Positions 17,233 to 26,135 are shown, counted from the stretch's first letter. The stretch is 64,000 nucleotides of DNA from Thiobius zoothamnicola (GCA_963678215.1 OY782758.1:1736001-1800000), one strand, 5' to 3'. The notes: generated by a model not told the origin, from the sequence alone. Program-made: numbers and translations.

Positions 17233-17368
17233 TTTCCGTTGGATAGTGTCATCAAAGATTTTCCTCTCACCGACTCTAAACCCGAACAGGCTTTGTTTAT
17301 TCACATAGATAAAAAGGATGGTGTCGATCACAATTCCGCAAAGGGCAGGCATTCATGCGGGTAATGGC

Positions 17369-17683
17369 TCAATGCCTGGAGTGGCGCTGGCCATCTGAAT
17401 TCGGGTCCGTACGCTGTAAGAGCTGTTTGAATATATTGCCAAGGCGTGGTTCAGCCGCTTTTAGTCCGGCAGAGAATTTTGGGAAGCGCTTGCGTATCGC
17501 GCGTATTTTATTGCTGATGAAAATACTATCCTGAGCCAGCAACGCAAGTCCGATAGCAATCATCAACAAGCCGAGTGGGATAGGCAGCGGGGTGACAATG
17601 ATGCCGAGTATAACCATTAGCCATCCGATCATCAGGCGCAGCAGATAGAAAAATTTTTTGCGGTTAAAACAAGCGGTTTTCAT
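17369..17683 (-). CDS. small membrane protein, PGPGW-like
   Basis: A protein of about 104 residues with two adjacent hydrophobic segments (LLRLMIGWLMVILGIIVTPLP and LGLLMIAIGLALLAQDS) around a P-L-P-I-P-L-G turn. The C-terminal tail is basic. The layout resembles the putative transmembrane PGPGW family, whose function is unknown. The frame could start at 17782 inside hda; I prefer MKTACFNRKK at 17683. It sits between hda and gspJ on the same strand. Confidence 0.6.
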   Translation of the reverse strand: MKTACFNRKKFFYLLRLMIGWLMVILGIIVTPLPIPLGLLMIAIGLALLAQDSIFISNKIRAIRKRFPKFSAGLKAAEPRLGNIFKQLLQRTDPNSDGQRHSRH

Positions 17684-17736
17684 ACGTTTTTTGGCGGCTA
17701 TCCGTAGTAATTCGAGTGTCTGGCCAAATGAAAAGG

Positions 17737-18432
17737 CTATGCCTGGGGCATGTGTTTTCGTACAAAAGGTACTGTCAAACACCTTTGTTCTTGTAAAGAT
17801 GCCTGATCTAATCGCTCCACCAGCTTGATCAAGTGCGTCATGTCCCGGGGTTGGCGCTGCACCAGATAATGTGCGACATCGGTAGGCATTGTCAGGCCGT
17901 GCCGTGCGCCCAAATTAATGAGCAATTGCTCGCGTTCCAAATCATTTAGTGGTTTAAGTCGATAAACCAGCCCCCAACTAAGACGGCTACTTAAATCAGG
18001 TAAAAGAAAGTTGCTGTCAGCCGGTCTTTGTGCCGCGCTGAACAGCAAGCGACAATGATTCGCTTTGGCGCGGTTGAATAAATGGAACAAGCTTTGTTCC
18101 CAAGCGGGTTCGCCAGCCAACAGATGGACATCGTCAATCGCCAGTAAATCCGCTTGTTCCAAGCCTTTCAAAATATCCGGTTGCAACTCAATCAGTTGAT
18201 CACATGGCAGATAGGTAGCGTGTAGGCCCTCGGCTTCCGCCGCATTCGATTGCGCCATTAACAAGTGAGTGCGACCTGAATTGAATTCACCAGATAAATA
18301 AATCAGCGCATGTTCGCGTTCCGCGCGTTGCTGATGCAGCGCATCAAGCAACATCTGATTATCGCCAGCGACATAGTCTGAAAATTGGGTTGAAGCGCGT
18401 AAAGCCAGCGGTAAAATCAGTTGTTGATTCAT
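17737..18432 (-). CDS. hda: DnaA regulatory inactivator Hda
   Basis: A 231-residue AAA+ protein related to the DnaA ATPase domain. With the beta sliding clamp it stimulates ATP hydrolysis on DnaA after initiation. The clamp-binding motif QLILPL is at the N-terminus. The Walker A region (SGEFNSGRTHLL) and Walker B (LLAIDDVHLLAG) follow, then FNRAKANHCRLLFSA and the sensor region RDMTHLIKLVERLD. The C-terminal DNA-binding domain of DnaA is missing, as expected. It overlaps the DUF2069 gene by 4 bp, and its start is that of the family. Confidence 0.92.
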   Translation of the reverse strand: MNQQLILPLALRASTQFSDYVAGDNQMLLDALHQQRAEREHALIYLSGEFNSGRTHLLMAQSNAAEAEGLHATYLPCDQLIELQPDILKGLEQADLLAIDDVHLLAGEPAWEQSLFHLFNRAKANHCRLLFSAAQRPADSNFLLPDLSSRLSWGLVYRLKPLNDLEREQLLINLGARHGLTMPTDVAHYLVQRQPRDMTHLIKLVERLDQASLQEQRCLTVPFVRKHMPQA

Positions 18433-18800
18433 GCCGTCGCGGAATCAGCGTTTGTTGCGGCAGCGCGCCAGCGAATGTAAAAACTGCTGCTTATCAGATG
18501 TATCAGCGCCAACGATAACTCCAGCAAACCCCAGTATTGCAAAGCCGGTTCAGTCCACCAAATCAGGCCACCATGCACCAGATATAAAAGAGTGATCAAA
18601 CTGCTCCAGATCAACCCTTTATCCCGTGCATGTAAAACGCCGTACAAAGTTATCAACAAAGGGGAAACATAGAGCAACAAGATCAATGAAATGTGTTCCG
18701 CAGGCGTATTCGATAAATCAATGACCCACCACATCATATAAGTGAATAACCCAAGATAGCTCAGCAATGAAAGCGCGCGCGCCAAATTCACCTTCGTCAT
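18429..18800 (-). CDS. DUF2069 inner-membrane protein
   Basis: A 123-residue protein with four hydrophobic segments (LSLLSYLGLFTYMMWWVI; ISLILLLYVSPLLITLYGVL; SLITLLYLVHGGLIWW; LLELSLALIHLISSSFYI). It matches the DUF2069 pattern. Genes of this family usually follow a wrbA-like gene in gammaproteobacteria, as here. Function is unknown. It overlaps both neighbours by 4 bp and so belongs to the arsC-wrbA-DUF2069-hda transcription unit. Confidence 0.8.
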   Translation of the reverse strand: MTKVNLARALSLLSYLGLFTYMMWWVIDLSNTPAEHISLILLLYVSPLLITLYGVLHARDKGLIWSSLITLLYLVHGGLIWWTEPALQYWGLLELSLALIHLISSSFYIRWRAAATNADSATA

Positions 18801-19393
18801 GTTGTTTTAAGCGCCTTGGCGGTTTCCGCCAAGCGCTTGCCTAATGCGTGGCATAACGCCGCTTCAATATCGGTTAACGGCAATTGACTATCCTGGCCCG
18901 CCAAATGGGACGGCCCATAAGGGGTTCCGCCTTCACGCGTGTTAAGCAGGCCGGTTTCCGTGTAAGGCAGACCGCTGATCAACATGCCATGATGCAACAG
19001 TGGAATCATCATCGACATTAAAGTGGTTTCCTGCCCACCGTGCATGCTGCTGGTTGAAGTGAAAACGCCGGCTGGTTTGCCAACCAAAGCGGCTGACATC
19101 CACAGACCACCGGTATTATCCAAAAAATACTTAAGCGGGGCCGCCATATTGCCAAAGCGGGTCGGGCTGCCCAAAGCCAAAGCCGCGCAATCACGCAAAT
19201 CATCAATACTGACGTAAGGTGCGCCTTGATCCGGTACCGCCGGTTCAGTGGACTCACAAGTGGTTGATACCGCAGGCACAGCGCGCAAACGTGCCTCCAA
19301 ACCAGTGCCTTCGGCACCTAAAGCGACCTGCTGTGCCATCTGTGCTGTGGCACCATAACGGCTGTAATACAAAACTAATAGATATGACATCAA
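18797..19393 (-). CDS. wrbA: WrbA-like NAD(P)H:quinone oxidoreductase
   Basis: A 198-residue flavodoxin-like protein that reduces quinones by two electrons. The N-terminal FMN phosphate loop is visible (VLYYSRYGATAQMAQ). The later GSPTRFGNMAAPLKYFLDNTGGLW and STSSMHGGQETTLMSMMIPLLHHGM are hallmarks of the WrbA family. Start and stop overlap arsC and the DUF2069 gene by 4 bp. The ATGATG doublet leaves the first Met ambiguous by one codon. Confidence 0.9.
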   Translation of the reverse strand: MMSYLLVLYYSRYGATAQMAQQVALGAEGTGLEARLRAVPAVSTTCESTEPAVPDQGAPYVSIDDLRDCAALALGSPTRFGNMAAPLKYFLDNTGGLWMSAALVGKPAGVFTSTSSMHGGQETTLMSMMIPLLHHGMLISGLPYTETGLLNTREGGTPYGPSHLAGQDSQLPLTDIEAALCHALGKRLAETAKALKTT

Positions 19394-19737
19394 ATCATCC
19401 TCAATACATTTTCTGGCGGCCTGCCAATGATGGCATCGCCGTCTTTCACCACAATCGGTCGTTCAATCAACTTGGGATGTGCAACCATTAAATCGATTAA
19501 CTCAGCTTCTGTCAGCATGGGATTATCCGCGCCGACAGTTCGGTATTCCGCCTCCTTTTTACGCATTAATTCACGCGCAGTCAGGCCCAACATCGTCAAT
19601 ATATCGGCCAGCTCAACGGCTTTGGGCGGCGTTTTCAAATATTCAATCACATCGACCTTTATTTGATGATCTTTTAACAGTTGCAAAGTGGCACGGGACT
19701 TACTGCAACGGGGATTATGATAGATTTTAGTCGTCAT
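19390..19737 (-). CDS. arsC: glutaredoxin-dependent arsenate reductase ArsC
   Basis: A 115-residue protein of the ArsC/Spx fold. It has the catalytic cysteine in IYHNPRCSKSRATLQ, the downstream LGLTARELMRKKEAEY, and RPIVVKDGDAIIGRPPENV with the arginine used for arsenate. It is likely the glutaredoxin-coupled type. No arsR or arsB is adjacent, so a general Spx-like or YffB-like redox role is also possible. The first gene of a four-gene operon, it diverges from the gene at 19852. Confidence 0.88.
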   Translation of the reverse strand: MTTKIYHNPRCSKSRATLQLLKDHQIKVDVIEYLKTPPKAVELADILTMLGLTARELMRKKEAEYRTVGADNPMLTEAELIDLMVAHPKLIERPIVVKDGDAIIGRPPENVLRMI

Positions 19738-19851
19738 TTGGATAGAACCCAATCATTAAAAGCTGGTTGCTTTATATGGAAACGTCTGGATACGATGAAT
19801 GGTTCTTCTGGAAAGAGGGTTCATCGTATCGATAACGGAGGTAAACAGACA

Positions 19852-20520
19852 ATGCAAGAAAAAATATGGGGATTGCTGAACAGTAGAATTAGCCTTACGG
19901 TGATTGGTTTTCTTTGCACCACGGTATTGGCGGATTGGCTTAATACCCAATATCAATCATTAGCTTGGTTAGGTAAAAAACAATTTGAAATTATGGAGCG
20001 CACCTTAACCAAGCAAGAGGAATTCATGACTGACTTGATTACCGTGATGGATAATCGGTCTTTCTGGCTGCAAAAGGTTTTTTGGGCTTTAGAGGACCAA
20101 AACGAATCCGCCCATATTAAGCAACTTTGGAGAGACGAATATTACCCTACTGTCATTGATTGGAATGAGAGTCTGACCAGAAACCTCTATCATATGCGAA
20201 TGCTGACTCGTGGCACACACCACGATATCAACAGCAAATTCTACACGAATGAAGATGATGTCTCGTACCAAGAACCCGAGACAGTGCATGGTCACTATAA
20301 ATCAGCTCACTATCTCGTCAGAAATATGGCGTGTTGCGAGGGAATAGCGGATTTTTGCAGTGAAAATTTTGATGTAAAGCAATGCCCGGCAAGCATTGAT
20401 AACATAAAACTCAAGGCTGAAACGTCTATTCAACAGCTTGTAGCCACCAATACAAACTTCCTTGTTGAGCTACAAAGAACATTTGACGTGAGTAACGAAC
20501 AATTTGAAAGTTTGAACTGA
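19852..20520 (+). CDS. hypothetical single-pass membrane protein
   Basis: A 222-residue protein not recognised by family. ATG follows a strong GGAGG with 10-bp spacing, so this start is firm. An N-terminal hydrophobic stretch (ISLTVIGFLCTTVLADWL) likely anchors it. The rest is polar with heptad-like helices, many Trp and Tyr, a CC pair and further Cys (RNMACCEGIADFCSENF). It ends 56 bp from the convergent iscA. Its A+T-rich codon use differs from the Isc genes, which hints at acquisition, but I have not measured this. Confidence 0.65.
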   Translation: MQEKIWGLLNSRISLTVIGFLCTTVLADWLNTQYQSLAWLGKKQFEIMERTLTKQEEFMTDLITVMDNRSFWLQKVFWALEDQNESAHIKQLWRDEYYPTVIDWNESLTRNLYHMRMLTRGTHHDINSKFYTNEDDVSYQEPETVHGHYKSAHYLVRNMACCEGIADFCSENFDVKQCPASIDNIKLKAETSIQQLVATNTNFLVELQRTFDVSNEQFESLN

Positions 20521-20576
20521 TGAATGAGTGGATGATGTTCTACACGGCTGAAAATAGCGCTGTTTATCAGGTGATT

Positions 20577-20900
20577 TCAGACCGTGAAGCTCTTGCCACA
20601 CCCACATTCATCTTTGGCATTAGGGTTGTTGAAGAGAAAACCTTCATTCAACCCTTCTTTGCCATAATCCAGCTCGGTGCCATCCAGATAAACCAGACTC
20701 TTTTGGTCAATGATCACTTTTACTCCACGATCTTCAAGCACCACATCGTCTTCGTTCAGTTCATCCACAAATTCAAGTACATAGGCCAATCCGGAACAGC
20801 CTGAAGTTTTCACCCCCAGGCGTACGCCAATGCCTTTGCCGCGATCATGGAGAAACTGATTGACCCGACCCGCCGCTGTTTCGCTCATTCTAATGGACAT
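20577..20900 (-). CDS. iscA: iron-sulfur cluster assembly protein IscA
   Basis: A 107-residue A-type carrier that accepts or delivers Fe-S clusters. The three conserved cysteines are present in KTSGCSGLAY and DECGCGKSF. It is 14 bp after iscU and is the last gene of the Isc operon here. In most gammaproteobacteria hscB, hscA and fdx follow; instead a convergent unrelated gene is found. Confidence 0.95.
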   Translation of the reverse strand: MSIRMSETAAGRVNQFLHDRGKGIGVRLGVKTSGCSGLAYVLEFVDELNEDDVVLEDRGVKVIIDQKSLVYLDGTELDYGKEGLNEGFLFNNPNAKDECGCGKSFTV

Positions 20901-20914
20901 TAAGGCATCCTTTC

Positions 20915-21307
20915 TTAGGCAGCGGCTGGATGTTGCTTGGCTTGCAGATCGTTAATAGCCGCTTTGATGGCGTCCTCCGCCAACACGGAGCAATGAATTT
21001 TCACTGGTGGCAGCGCTAATTCCTCAGCGATTTCCGTATTTTTAATTTGTTGGGCCTGATCCAGCGTTTTCCCTTTAACCCACTCAGTCAACAGAGAACT
21101 GGATGCAATAGCGGAACCACAACCATAAGTTTTGAATTTGGCGTCTTCGATAACCCCTGCATCATTAACCTGGATTTGCAGGCGCATGACATCGCCGCAA
21201 GCCGGGGCGCCAACCATCCCAGTCCCGACATTTTCAGCATCTTTGTCCAGATTTCCAACATTGCGTGGATTCTCATAATGATCAATCACTTTATCGCTGT
21301 AAGCCAT
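20915..21307 (-). CDS. iscU: Fe-S cluster scaffold IscU
   Basis: A 130-residue scaffold on which [2Fe-2S] and [4Fe-4S] clusters are built. Ligand residues are in APACGDVM, KTYGCGSAIAS and KIHCSVLAEDA. The LPPVK motif recognised by the chaperone HscA is intact. That implies HscBA is encoded elsewhere in the genome because those genes do not follow iscA. It lies 31 bp after iscS. Confidence 0.96.
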   Translation of the reverse strand: MAYSDKVIDHYENPRNVGNLDKDAENVGTGMVGAPACGDVMRLQIQVNDAGVIEDAKFKTYGCGSAIASSSLLTEWVKGKTLDQAQQIKNTEIAEELALPPVKIHCSVLAEDAIKAAINDLQAKQHPAAA

Positions 21308-21338
21308 ATTATTAACCTCCAGGCTCTACCGCCTATGT

Positions 21339-22553
21339 TCAGTGCGCAACCCATTGCACGCTTTTTAAATCAACACCGTCTTTGTACATATCCCACAAAG
21401 GACTGAGTTCGCGTAAACGTTCAACCTGTCCTTTGACCTGCTCCAAGACCTGATCAACATCATTTTCAGTTGTGAAACGCCCCAGCGTGAAGCGGATGGA
21501 GCTGTGCGCCAACTCATCTTCGCGCCCAAGCGCGCGCAACACATAACTTGGCTCCAGGCTTGCTGAGGTGCAAGCGCTGCCGGAAGATACAGCGACATCT
21601 TTCAGCGCCATCATCAGACTTTCGCCTTCAACAAAATTGAAACTGATATTCAAATTGCCAGCGATGCGTTTTTCCAGGTCGCCATTGATATAGACTTCCT
21701 CCATATCACGCAAGCCGTCATACAATTTATTGCGTAATGTGCGCAGACGCAGATTTTCCTGCGCCATTTCCTCTCTGGCGATGCGGAAGGCTTCGCCCAT
21801 GCCAACAATCTGATGCGTCGCTAAGGTGCCGGAGCGCAAACCACGTTCATGCCCACCGCCATGCATTTGAGCTTCCAGGCGTACGCGCGGTTTACGTCGT
21901 ACATACAAAGCGCCAATGCCTTTGGGTCCATAAACCTTATGTGCGCTTAAACTCAGCAGATCAACGGGTGTTTTAGCAACATCAATGGTTACTTTGCCTG
22001 GGCTTTGCGCCGCATCCACATGGAACACAACGCCCCGTTCACGACAAATGCCCCCTAATTGATCAATATCCTGAATAACGCCAATTTCGTTATTAACGTG
22101 CATGATCGAGGCCAGAATCGTGTCTTCGCGCAAGGCAGCGGTGAATGCGCCTGGGTCCACCAAACCGTTCTCCTGAACGTCCAGATAGGTGATCTCAAAG
22201 CCTTCGCGCTCAAGCTGACGGCAAGTATCCAGCACCGCCTTATGCTCCGTTTTCACTGTGACGATGTGCCGCCCTTTGCGCTGATAGAAATGTGCTGCCC
22301 CTTTGATCGCAAGGTTATCTGATTCAGTCGCCCCTGAAGTCCAGACAATCTCTTTGGGATGAGCGTTCAACAGAGCCGCCACATTCTCCCGGGCCTCGTC
22401 CACCAATTTTTCCGCCGTCCAGCCATAGGCATGGGAACGGGAGGCTGGGTTGCCGAAAGAACCATCCATGGTCAGGCAGTTGCACATCTTTTCCGCCACG
22501 CGCGGATCAACCGGCGTGGTTGCGGAATAATCCAGATATATGGGCAGTTTCAT
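21339..22553 (-). CDS. iscS: cysteine desulfurase IscS
   Basis: A 404-residue PLP enzyme that takes sulfur from cysteine for Fe-S clusters and thiolated tRNA. The PLP lysine lies in SAHKVYGPKGIGALY. The persulfide cysteine lies in SSGSACTSASLEPSYVL, on the long loop typical of group I enzymes. The N-terminus MKLPIYLDYSATTPVDPRV and length are standard. It is separated from iscR by 6 bp. Confidence 0.97.
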   Translation of the reverse strand: MKLPIYLDYSATTPVDPRVAEKMCNCLTMDGSFGNPASRSHAYGWTAEKLVDEARENVAALLNAHPKEIVWTSGATESDNLAIKGAAHFYQRKGRHIVTVKTEHKAVLDTCRQLEREGFEITYLDVQENGLVDPGAFTAALREDTILASIMHVNNEIGVIQDIDQLGGICRERGVVFHVDAAQSPGKVTIDVAKTPVDLLSLSAHKVYGPKGIGALYVRRKPRVRLEAQMHGGGHERGLRSGTLATHQIVGMGEAFRIAREEMAQENLRLRTLRNKLYDGLRDMEEVYINGDLEKRIAGNLNISFNFVEGESLMMALKDVAVSSGSACTSASLEPSYVLRALGREDELAHSSIRFTLGRFTTENDVDQVLEQVKGQVERLRELSPLWDMYKDGVDLKSVQWVAH

Positions 22554-22559
22554 AGTAAC

Positions 22560-23033
22560 TTATGCCGCTCGGTGTTTGATGTTCATCAGATCAGACATCT
22601 GATGACTGTCAATCACGGCACCTGCATGCAAATGACCGCGCTCAACCAAATCTGCCAGCGTGATATCCATCAGGAACAAGTAAATTTGCTGGCTCAGATC
22701 ATCCCAAAGTGCTTGAGTCATGCTACGTTGGGCGTCGGGGGCGCCATTTCTTGGATTACAGCGGGTAAATTCAACCCATTCATCCACGGCGCAAATCACA
22801 TCGGCAATGGAGATCTCGTCTGCAGCGCGTCCCAAATAATAACCGCCGCCCGGTCCCCGCACGCCACGCACCAAACTTTTGCTACGCAACGCCGCAAATA
22901 ATTGCTCCAAATAGGATAATGAAATACCCTGATTTTCGGAAATATCGGCCAGGGTGACTGGCCCATCAACGCCATTCAGCGCCAGGTCCAACATTGCGGT
23001 GACCGCATACCGGCCTTTGGTTGACAGTCTCAT
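22560..23033 (-). CDS. iscR: Rrf2-family regulator IscR, with altered cluster-binding site
   Basis: A 157-residue winged-helix repressor of the isc operon. The DNA-binding part is canonical (MRLSTKGRYAVTAMLDLAL; ISLSYLEQLFAALRS; VRGPGGGYYLGR). E. coli IscR holds a [2Fe-2S] cluster with three cysteines spaced six apart plus a histidine. Here only the first remains, in FTRCNPRNGAPDAQRSM: the second position is Ala, the third Ser, and the His is Gln (SMTQALW). I read this from the DNA and see no frameshift. So the protein probably acts as an apo-regulator or senses something else. I start at MRLSTKG; the 14 codons upstream are not conserved. Confidence 0.93.
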   Translation of the reverse strand: MRLSTKGRYAVTAMLDLALNGVDGPVTLADISENQGISLSYLEQLFAALRSKSLVRGVRGPGGGYYLGRAADEISIADVICAVDEWVEFTRCNPRNGAPDAQRSMTQALWDDLSQQIYLFLMDITLADLVERGHLHAGAVIDSHQMSDLMNIKHRAA

Positions 23034-23091
23034 GATAGTAGTCCTCTGTTGTTTGCCGAGTAAATTCCCTAGCAATTTAATCGGGTTTAAG

Positions 23092-23123
23092 ATTATCTTT
23101 ATCCCACTAAATCAGTCAAGTAT
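23092..23123 (-). promoter_or_regulatory. isc promoter with type-1 IscR operator
   Basis: On the minus strand a -35 TTGACT and a -10 GATAAT are 16 bp apart, about 60 bp before iscR. Overlapping the -35 is a 25-bp partial dyad (ATACTTGACT, 5 bp, AGTGGGATAA). By my alignment it agrees with the E. coli type-1 IscR consensus at 22 of 25 positions. This predicts autoregulation. In E. coli type-1 sites need the cluster-bound form. Confidence 0.7.
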
Positions 23124-23299
23124 TGATTCAGAGAATCTTTTCATTCGGAGATAAGTTGGATTGATTCGCTAAACTTGTCGAGGCTTCAGAAAATCAAGGT
23201 GTTTGCGAGACCTTTTTGCACCCGATGCTGCGATACGTATTTCGATGCCTGGTGAAGATGCTTCAATCTAAACCTGATTTCCAAAGGAAAATCTACAGC

Positions 23300-24172
23300 A
23301 TGACCATACAAACCTGGCCAGTATTCGCTTTATTGTACAGCGCAAGTTTCTGGGGCATTGCCTGGTATCCAACCCGATTACTGGATGCCGGAGGGATCAG
23401 CGGTTTATGGCTTGCATTGTCCAGCAATATGGCCGCATTGATCCTGTTCAGCGCCTTTTATGGTTTTCATCAACATGGCTTGAGGGAAAAGCCATTAGGC
23501 GCGGCCATATTATTGCTGGCGATTGGTTGGGCGAATACGGGGTTTTTAATGGCTTTGCTGACCGGGGAGGTCGTGAGAGTCATGATACTTTTCTATTTAT
23601 CGCCACTCTGGGCGGCTTTATTGGGTGTATGGTTACTTGGCGAACCTATCAGTCGGTTGACGGTCTGGATGTTAGGTCTTGGGTTAAGCGGCGCTTTGAT
23701 CACTTTGTGGCGTCAGGAGGTCACTCATACGGCGATCAGCACGCCGGATTGGCTGGCTTTGACCGCAGGTTTTGCGTTTGCGCTGACCAATGTCATGAGT
23801 CGGCGCTTAAATCACCTATCCGTACCGCACAAAAATCAACTGGCCATGGCGGGCACGGCGCTCATCTCAGGGGTGGCCATTATAGGGTTTAATGAACCAT
23901 TGCCGCAGGCAAACCAGATGGCTTGGTTAGGGGTCATCGCATTGGGTATATTGGGGTTTTTGCCGGCCGGTTTATGCACTTTGTATGGTTTTAGCCGTTT
24001 ACCGGCGCAACGTTCTGCCGTAATTATGTTATTTGAGTTGGTTGTCGGCGCAATCAGCGCCTGGCTGCTTGTTGGTGAAGCGATTAGCGGACAAGTCTGG
24101 ATGGGTGGTGCGATGATTATCCTCGCCGGCCTGATCGCTGTGTTGGCGGCTGAACATAGGAGGTTGACTTGA
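23300..24172 (+). CDS. EamA/DMT-family transporter
   Basis: A 290-residue inner-membrane protein with ten predicted helices in two EamA repeats (for example VFALLYSASFWGIAWYP and VVGAISAWLLVGEAISGQVW). Proteins of this family export metabolites or amino acids; the substrate cannot be told. The start MTIQTWP follows AAAGGAAA. Its stop overlaps the next start (TGATG), so it is translationally coupled to a VOC protein. Confidence 0.88.
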   Translation: MTIQTWPVFALLYSASFWGIAWYPTRLLDAGGISGLWLALSSNMAALILFSAFYGFHQHGLREKPLGAAILLLAIGWANTGFLMALLTGEVVRVMILFYLSPLWAALLGVWLLGEPISRLTVWMLGLGLSGALITLWRQEVTHTAISTPDWLALTAGFAFALTNVMSRRLNHLSVPHKNQLAMAGTALISGVAIIGFNEPLPQANQMAWLGVIALGILGFLPAGLCTLYGFSRLPAQRSAVIMLFELVVGAISAWLLVGEAISGQVWMGGAMIILAGLIAVLAAEHRRLT

Positions 24173-24540
24173 TGGCAATGATAAAGCTTGACCATATCAG
24201 CCTGATTGTTGCGGATACGCAAATCGCATTGGGTTTTTATCAAGGTTTCCTGGAGCTGGAAATTGATTTGCAACGGCCTGATCTGCCGTTTCCCGGCGCT
24301 TGGTTGAAAGCTGGTGAGCAAGCCATCCATTTGCTTGAGTTACCCAATCCGGATCCAACAACCAACCGTCCGGCGCATGGTGGGCGTGACCGACATCTTG
24401 CATTTCGCGTATCCGATCTCAACCATTATCAGCAATATCTGATGGAGCATCGCATGGACTACAGTCTGAGTATGAGTGGTCGCCGTGCTTTGTTTTGTCG
24501 GGATCCGGATGGCAATGCCTGTGAACTTATTGAGGTATGA
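24172..24540 (+). CDS. VOC-superfamily (glyoxalase-like) protein
   Basis: A 122-residue single VOC module: IKLDHISLIVADTQIALGFY at the start, HLLELPNPDP and HLAFRVSDL in the middle, and ALFCRDPDGNACELIEV at the end. Metal-ligand positions (His in KLDH, Glu in LIEV) are kept. It could be a lyase, dioxygenase or a resistance protein; no substrate evidence exists. AGGAGG lies just before the ATG inside the EamA gene. Confidence 0.82.
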   Translation: MAMIKLDHISLIVADTQIALGFYQGFLELEIDLQRPDLPFPGAWLKAGEQAIHLLELPNPDPTTNRPAHGGRDRHLAFRVSDLNHYQQYLMEHRMDYSLSMSGRRALFCRDPDGNACELIEV

Positions 24541-24548
24541 GAATTATC

Positions 24549-25901
24549 ATGAAGAAAGCTTGGATGACTTTATGCGCCTTACTTTTTGTCGGTATTGGCG
24601 AAGCCGCCTTGCCTGTCGAAGTGGACGGCCAGCCCCTGCCCAGTCTGGCACCCATGCTCCGCCACATCACGCCAGCCGTAGTGAATATCTCCACCAGCAC
24701 CTATACGCGCGGACAGGACAGTCCATTACTGAATGATCCATTTTTTCGTTGGTTTTTTGAAAGCCCACGCCGTCAACGTAAGCGCGAAAGTCAAAGTCTC
24801 GGTTCCGGCGTGGTGGTTGATGCGGAACGGGGTTATGTACTCACCAACCATCATGTGATTGAAGATGCCGAAGAAATTACGGTCACTTTAAAAGATGGTC
24901 GCAATTATACCGCCAAGCTATTAGGGCAAGATCCGGAAACGGATATCGCTGTCTTACAAATTCCGGCGGAAAATCTGCAGGGTGTACGCATTGCCGATTC
25001 AGCGGCTTTGGCGGTGGGTGATTTCGTCGTCGCCATTGGCAGCCCATTTGGACTGAACCAGACTGTCACTTCCGGTATTGTCAGCGCATTGGGGCGTAGC
25101 GGTTTGGGTATTGAGGGGTATGAGAATTTTATCCAAACCGATGCGTCAATTAATCCGGGTAACTCAGGTGGGCCTTTAGTCAATTTGCGCGGTGAACTGG
25201 TTGGCATCAACACAGCTATCCTTGCGCCCAGTGGCGGTAATGTCGGTATTGGCTTCGCCATACCTTCAAATATGGCGCAGGCGATTATGCAACAGATTGT
25301 TGAATATGGTGGCGTTGACCGAGGCATTTTCGGCGTGACTGTGCAGAATCTGACCCTTGATCTGGCGCAAGCGATGGGTCTGCAGCAAAAATCCGGTGCC
25401 ATGATCAATGCGGTTAAATCCGGTTCGCCGGCTGAACAAGCGGGTTTGCGGGTCGGTGATGTGGTGACGAAAATCAATCAACATCAAGTATTAAATGCGG
25501 CTGATTTGCATACCCGATTTGGACTCACCCGAATTGGCGATGAGATTACATTGGAAATCTATCGAAATGGGCGGCGCAAACAACTGACAGCCCGCATCGC
25601 TGATCCATTCGACGCTTTCACGCCTGGTGCGAAGATCAGTCGGATACTCGAAGGTGCATTGTTTGATGAAATTCTGGATGAGTCATCCTATGGGGAAAAC
25701 CGGGGCATCATGGTTGGCAAGGTGGAGCCAGACAGCCGCGCCGCACGTATTGGCTTGTGTGATGATGATGTGATTTTCGAAGTCAACCGCCAGCGGGTGC
25801 GTAGTTTGGAGGAACTGAAGCGGTTTGTCAGATCGCATGGGAAAATTTGGCATTTACAGCTCAGACGTGGACAGCGTCTGGTGACTTTGAGCGCCCGCTA
25901 A
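24549..25901 (+). CDS. degQ: periplasmic Deg-family serine protease (DegQ/DegP-like)
   Basis: A 450-residue exported protease-chaperone for misfolded envelope proteins. A signal peptide (MKKAWMTLCALLFVGIGEAA) precedes the trypsin-like domain. The triad is His in LTNHHVIEDA, Asp in DPETDIAVLQI and Ser in SINPGNSGGPLV. Two PDZ domains follow (GIFGVTVQNLTLDLAQAMGL and the C-terminal GIMVGKVEPDSRAARIGL). The LA loop is short, closer to DegQ than DegP. It starts 8 bp after the VOC gene. Confidence 0.92.
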   Translation: MKKAWMTLCALLFVGIGEAALPVEVDGQPLPSLAPMLRHITPAVVNISTSTYTRGQDSPLLNDPFFRWFFESPRRQRKRESQSLGSGVVVDAERGYVLTNHHVIEDAEEITVTLKDGRNYTAKLLGQDPETDIAVLQIPAENLQGVRIADSAALAVGDFVVAIGSPFGLNQTVTSGIVSALGRSGLGIEGYENFIQTDASINPGNSGGPLVNLRGELVGINTAILAPSGGNVGIGFAIPSNMAQAIMQQIVEYGGVDRGIFGVTVQNLTLDLAQAMGLQQKSGAMINAVKSGSPAEQAGLRVGDVVTKINQHQVLNAADLHTRFGLTRIGDEITLEIYRNGRRKQLTARIADPFDAFTPGAKISRILEGALFDEILDESSYGENRGIMVGKVEPDSRAARIGLCDDDVIFEVNRQRVRSLEELKRFVRSHGKIWHLQLRRGQRLVTLSAR

Positions 25902-26135
25902 ATCCTATCGCTATGCTGCATCATTTCATCACCAAAAACCCAGGTATCTCAGCAGAGTTTCAACACAGGCTTGGGTTAGAATCGCCTCTCTTTCTTACGC
26001 TGTCCTGGATAGTGTCGTCAAGAGGCTGCGCTGCGGCCTTTTGCCTAACATCGCCTACCCTTGCTCTCATGGCGATATTATCCCCCAAGAGACGGCGCAA
26101 CTTTTCGTTTTGTCTCACCCTTGGAGCGTGAACAC

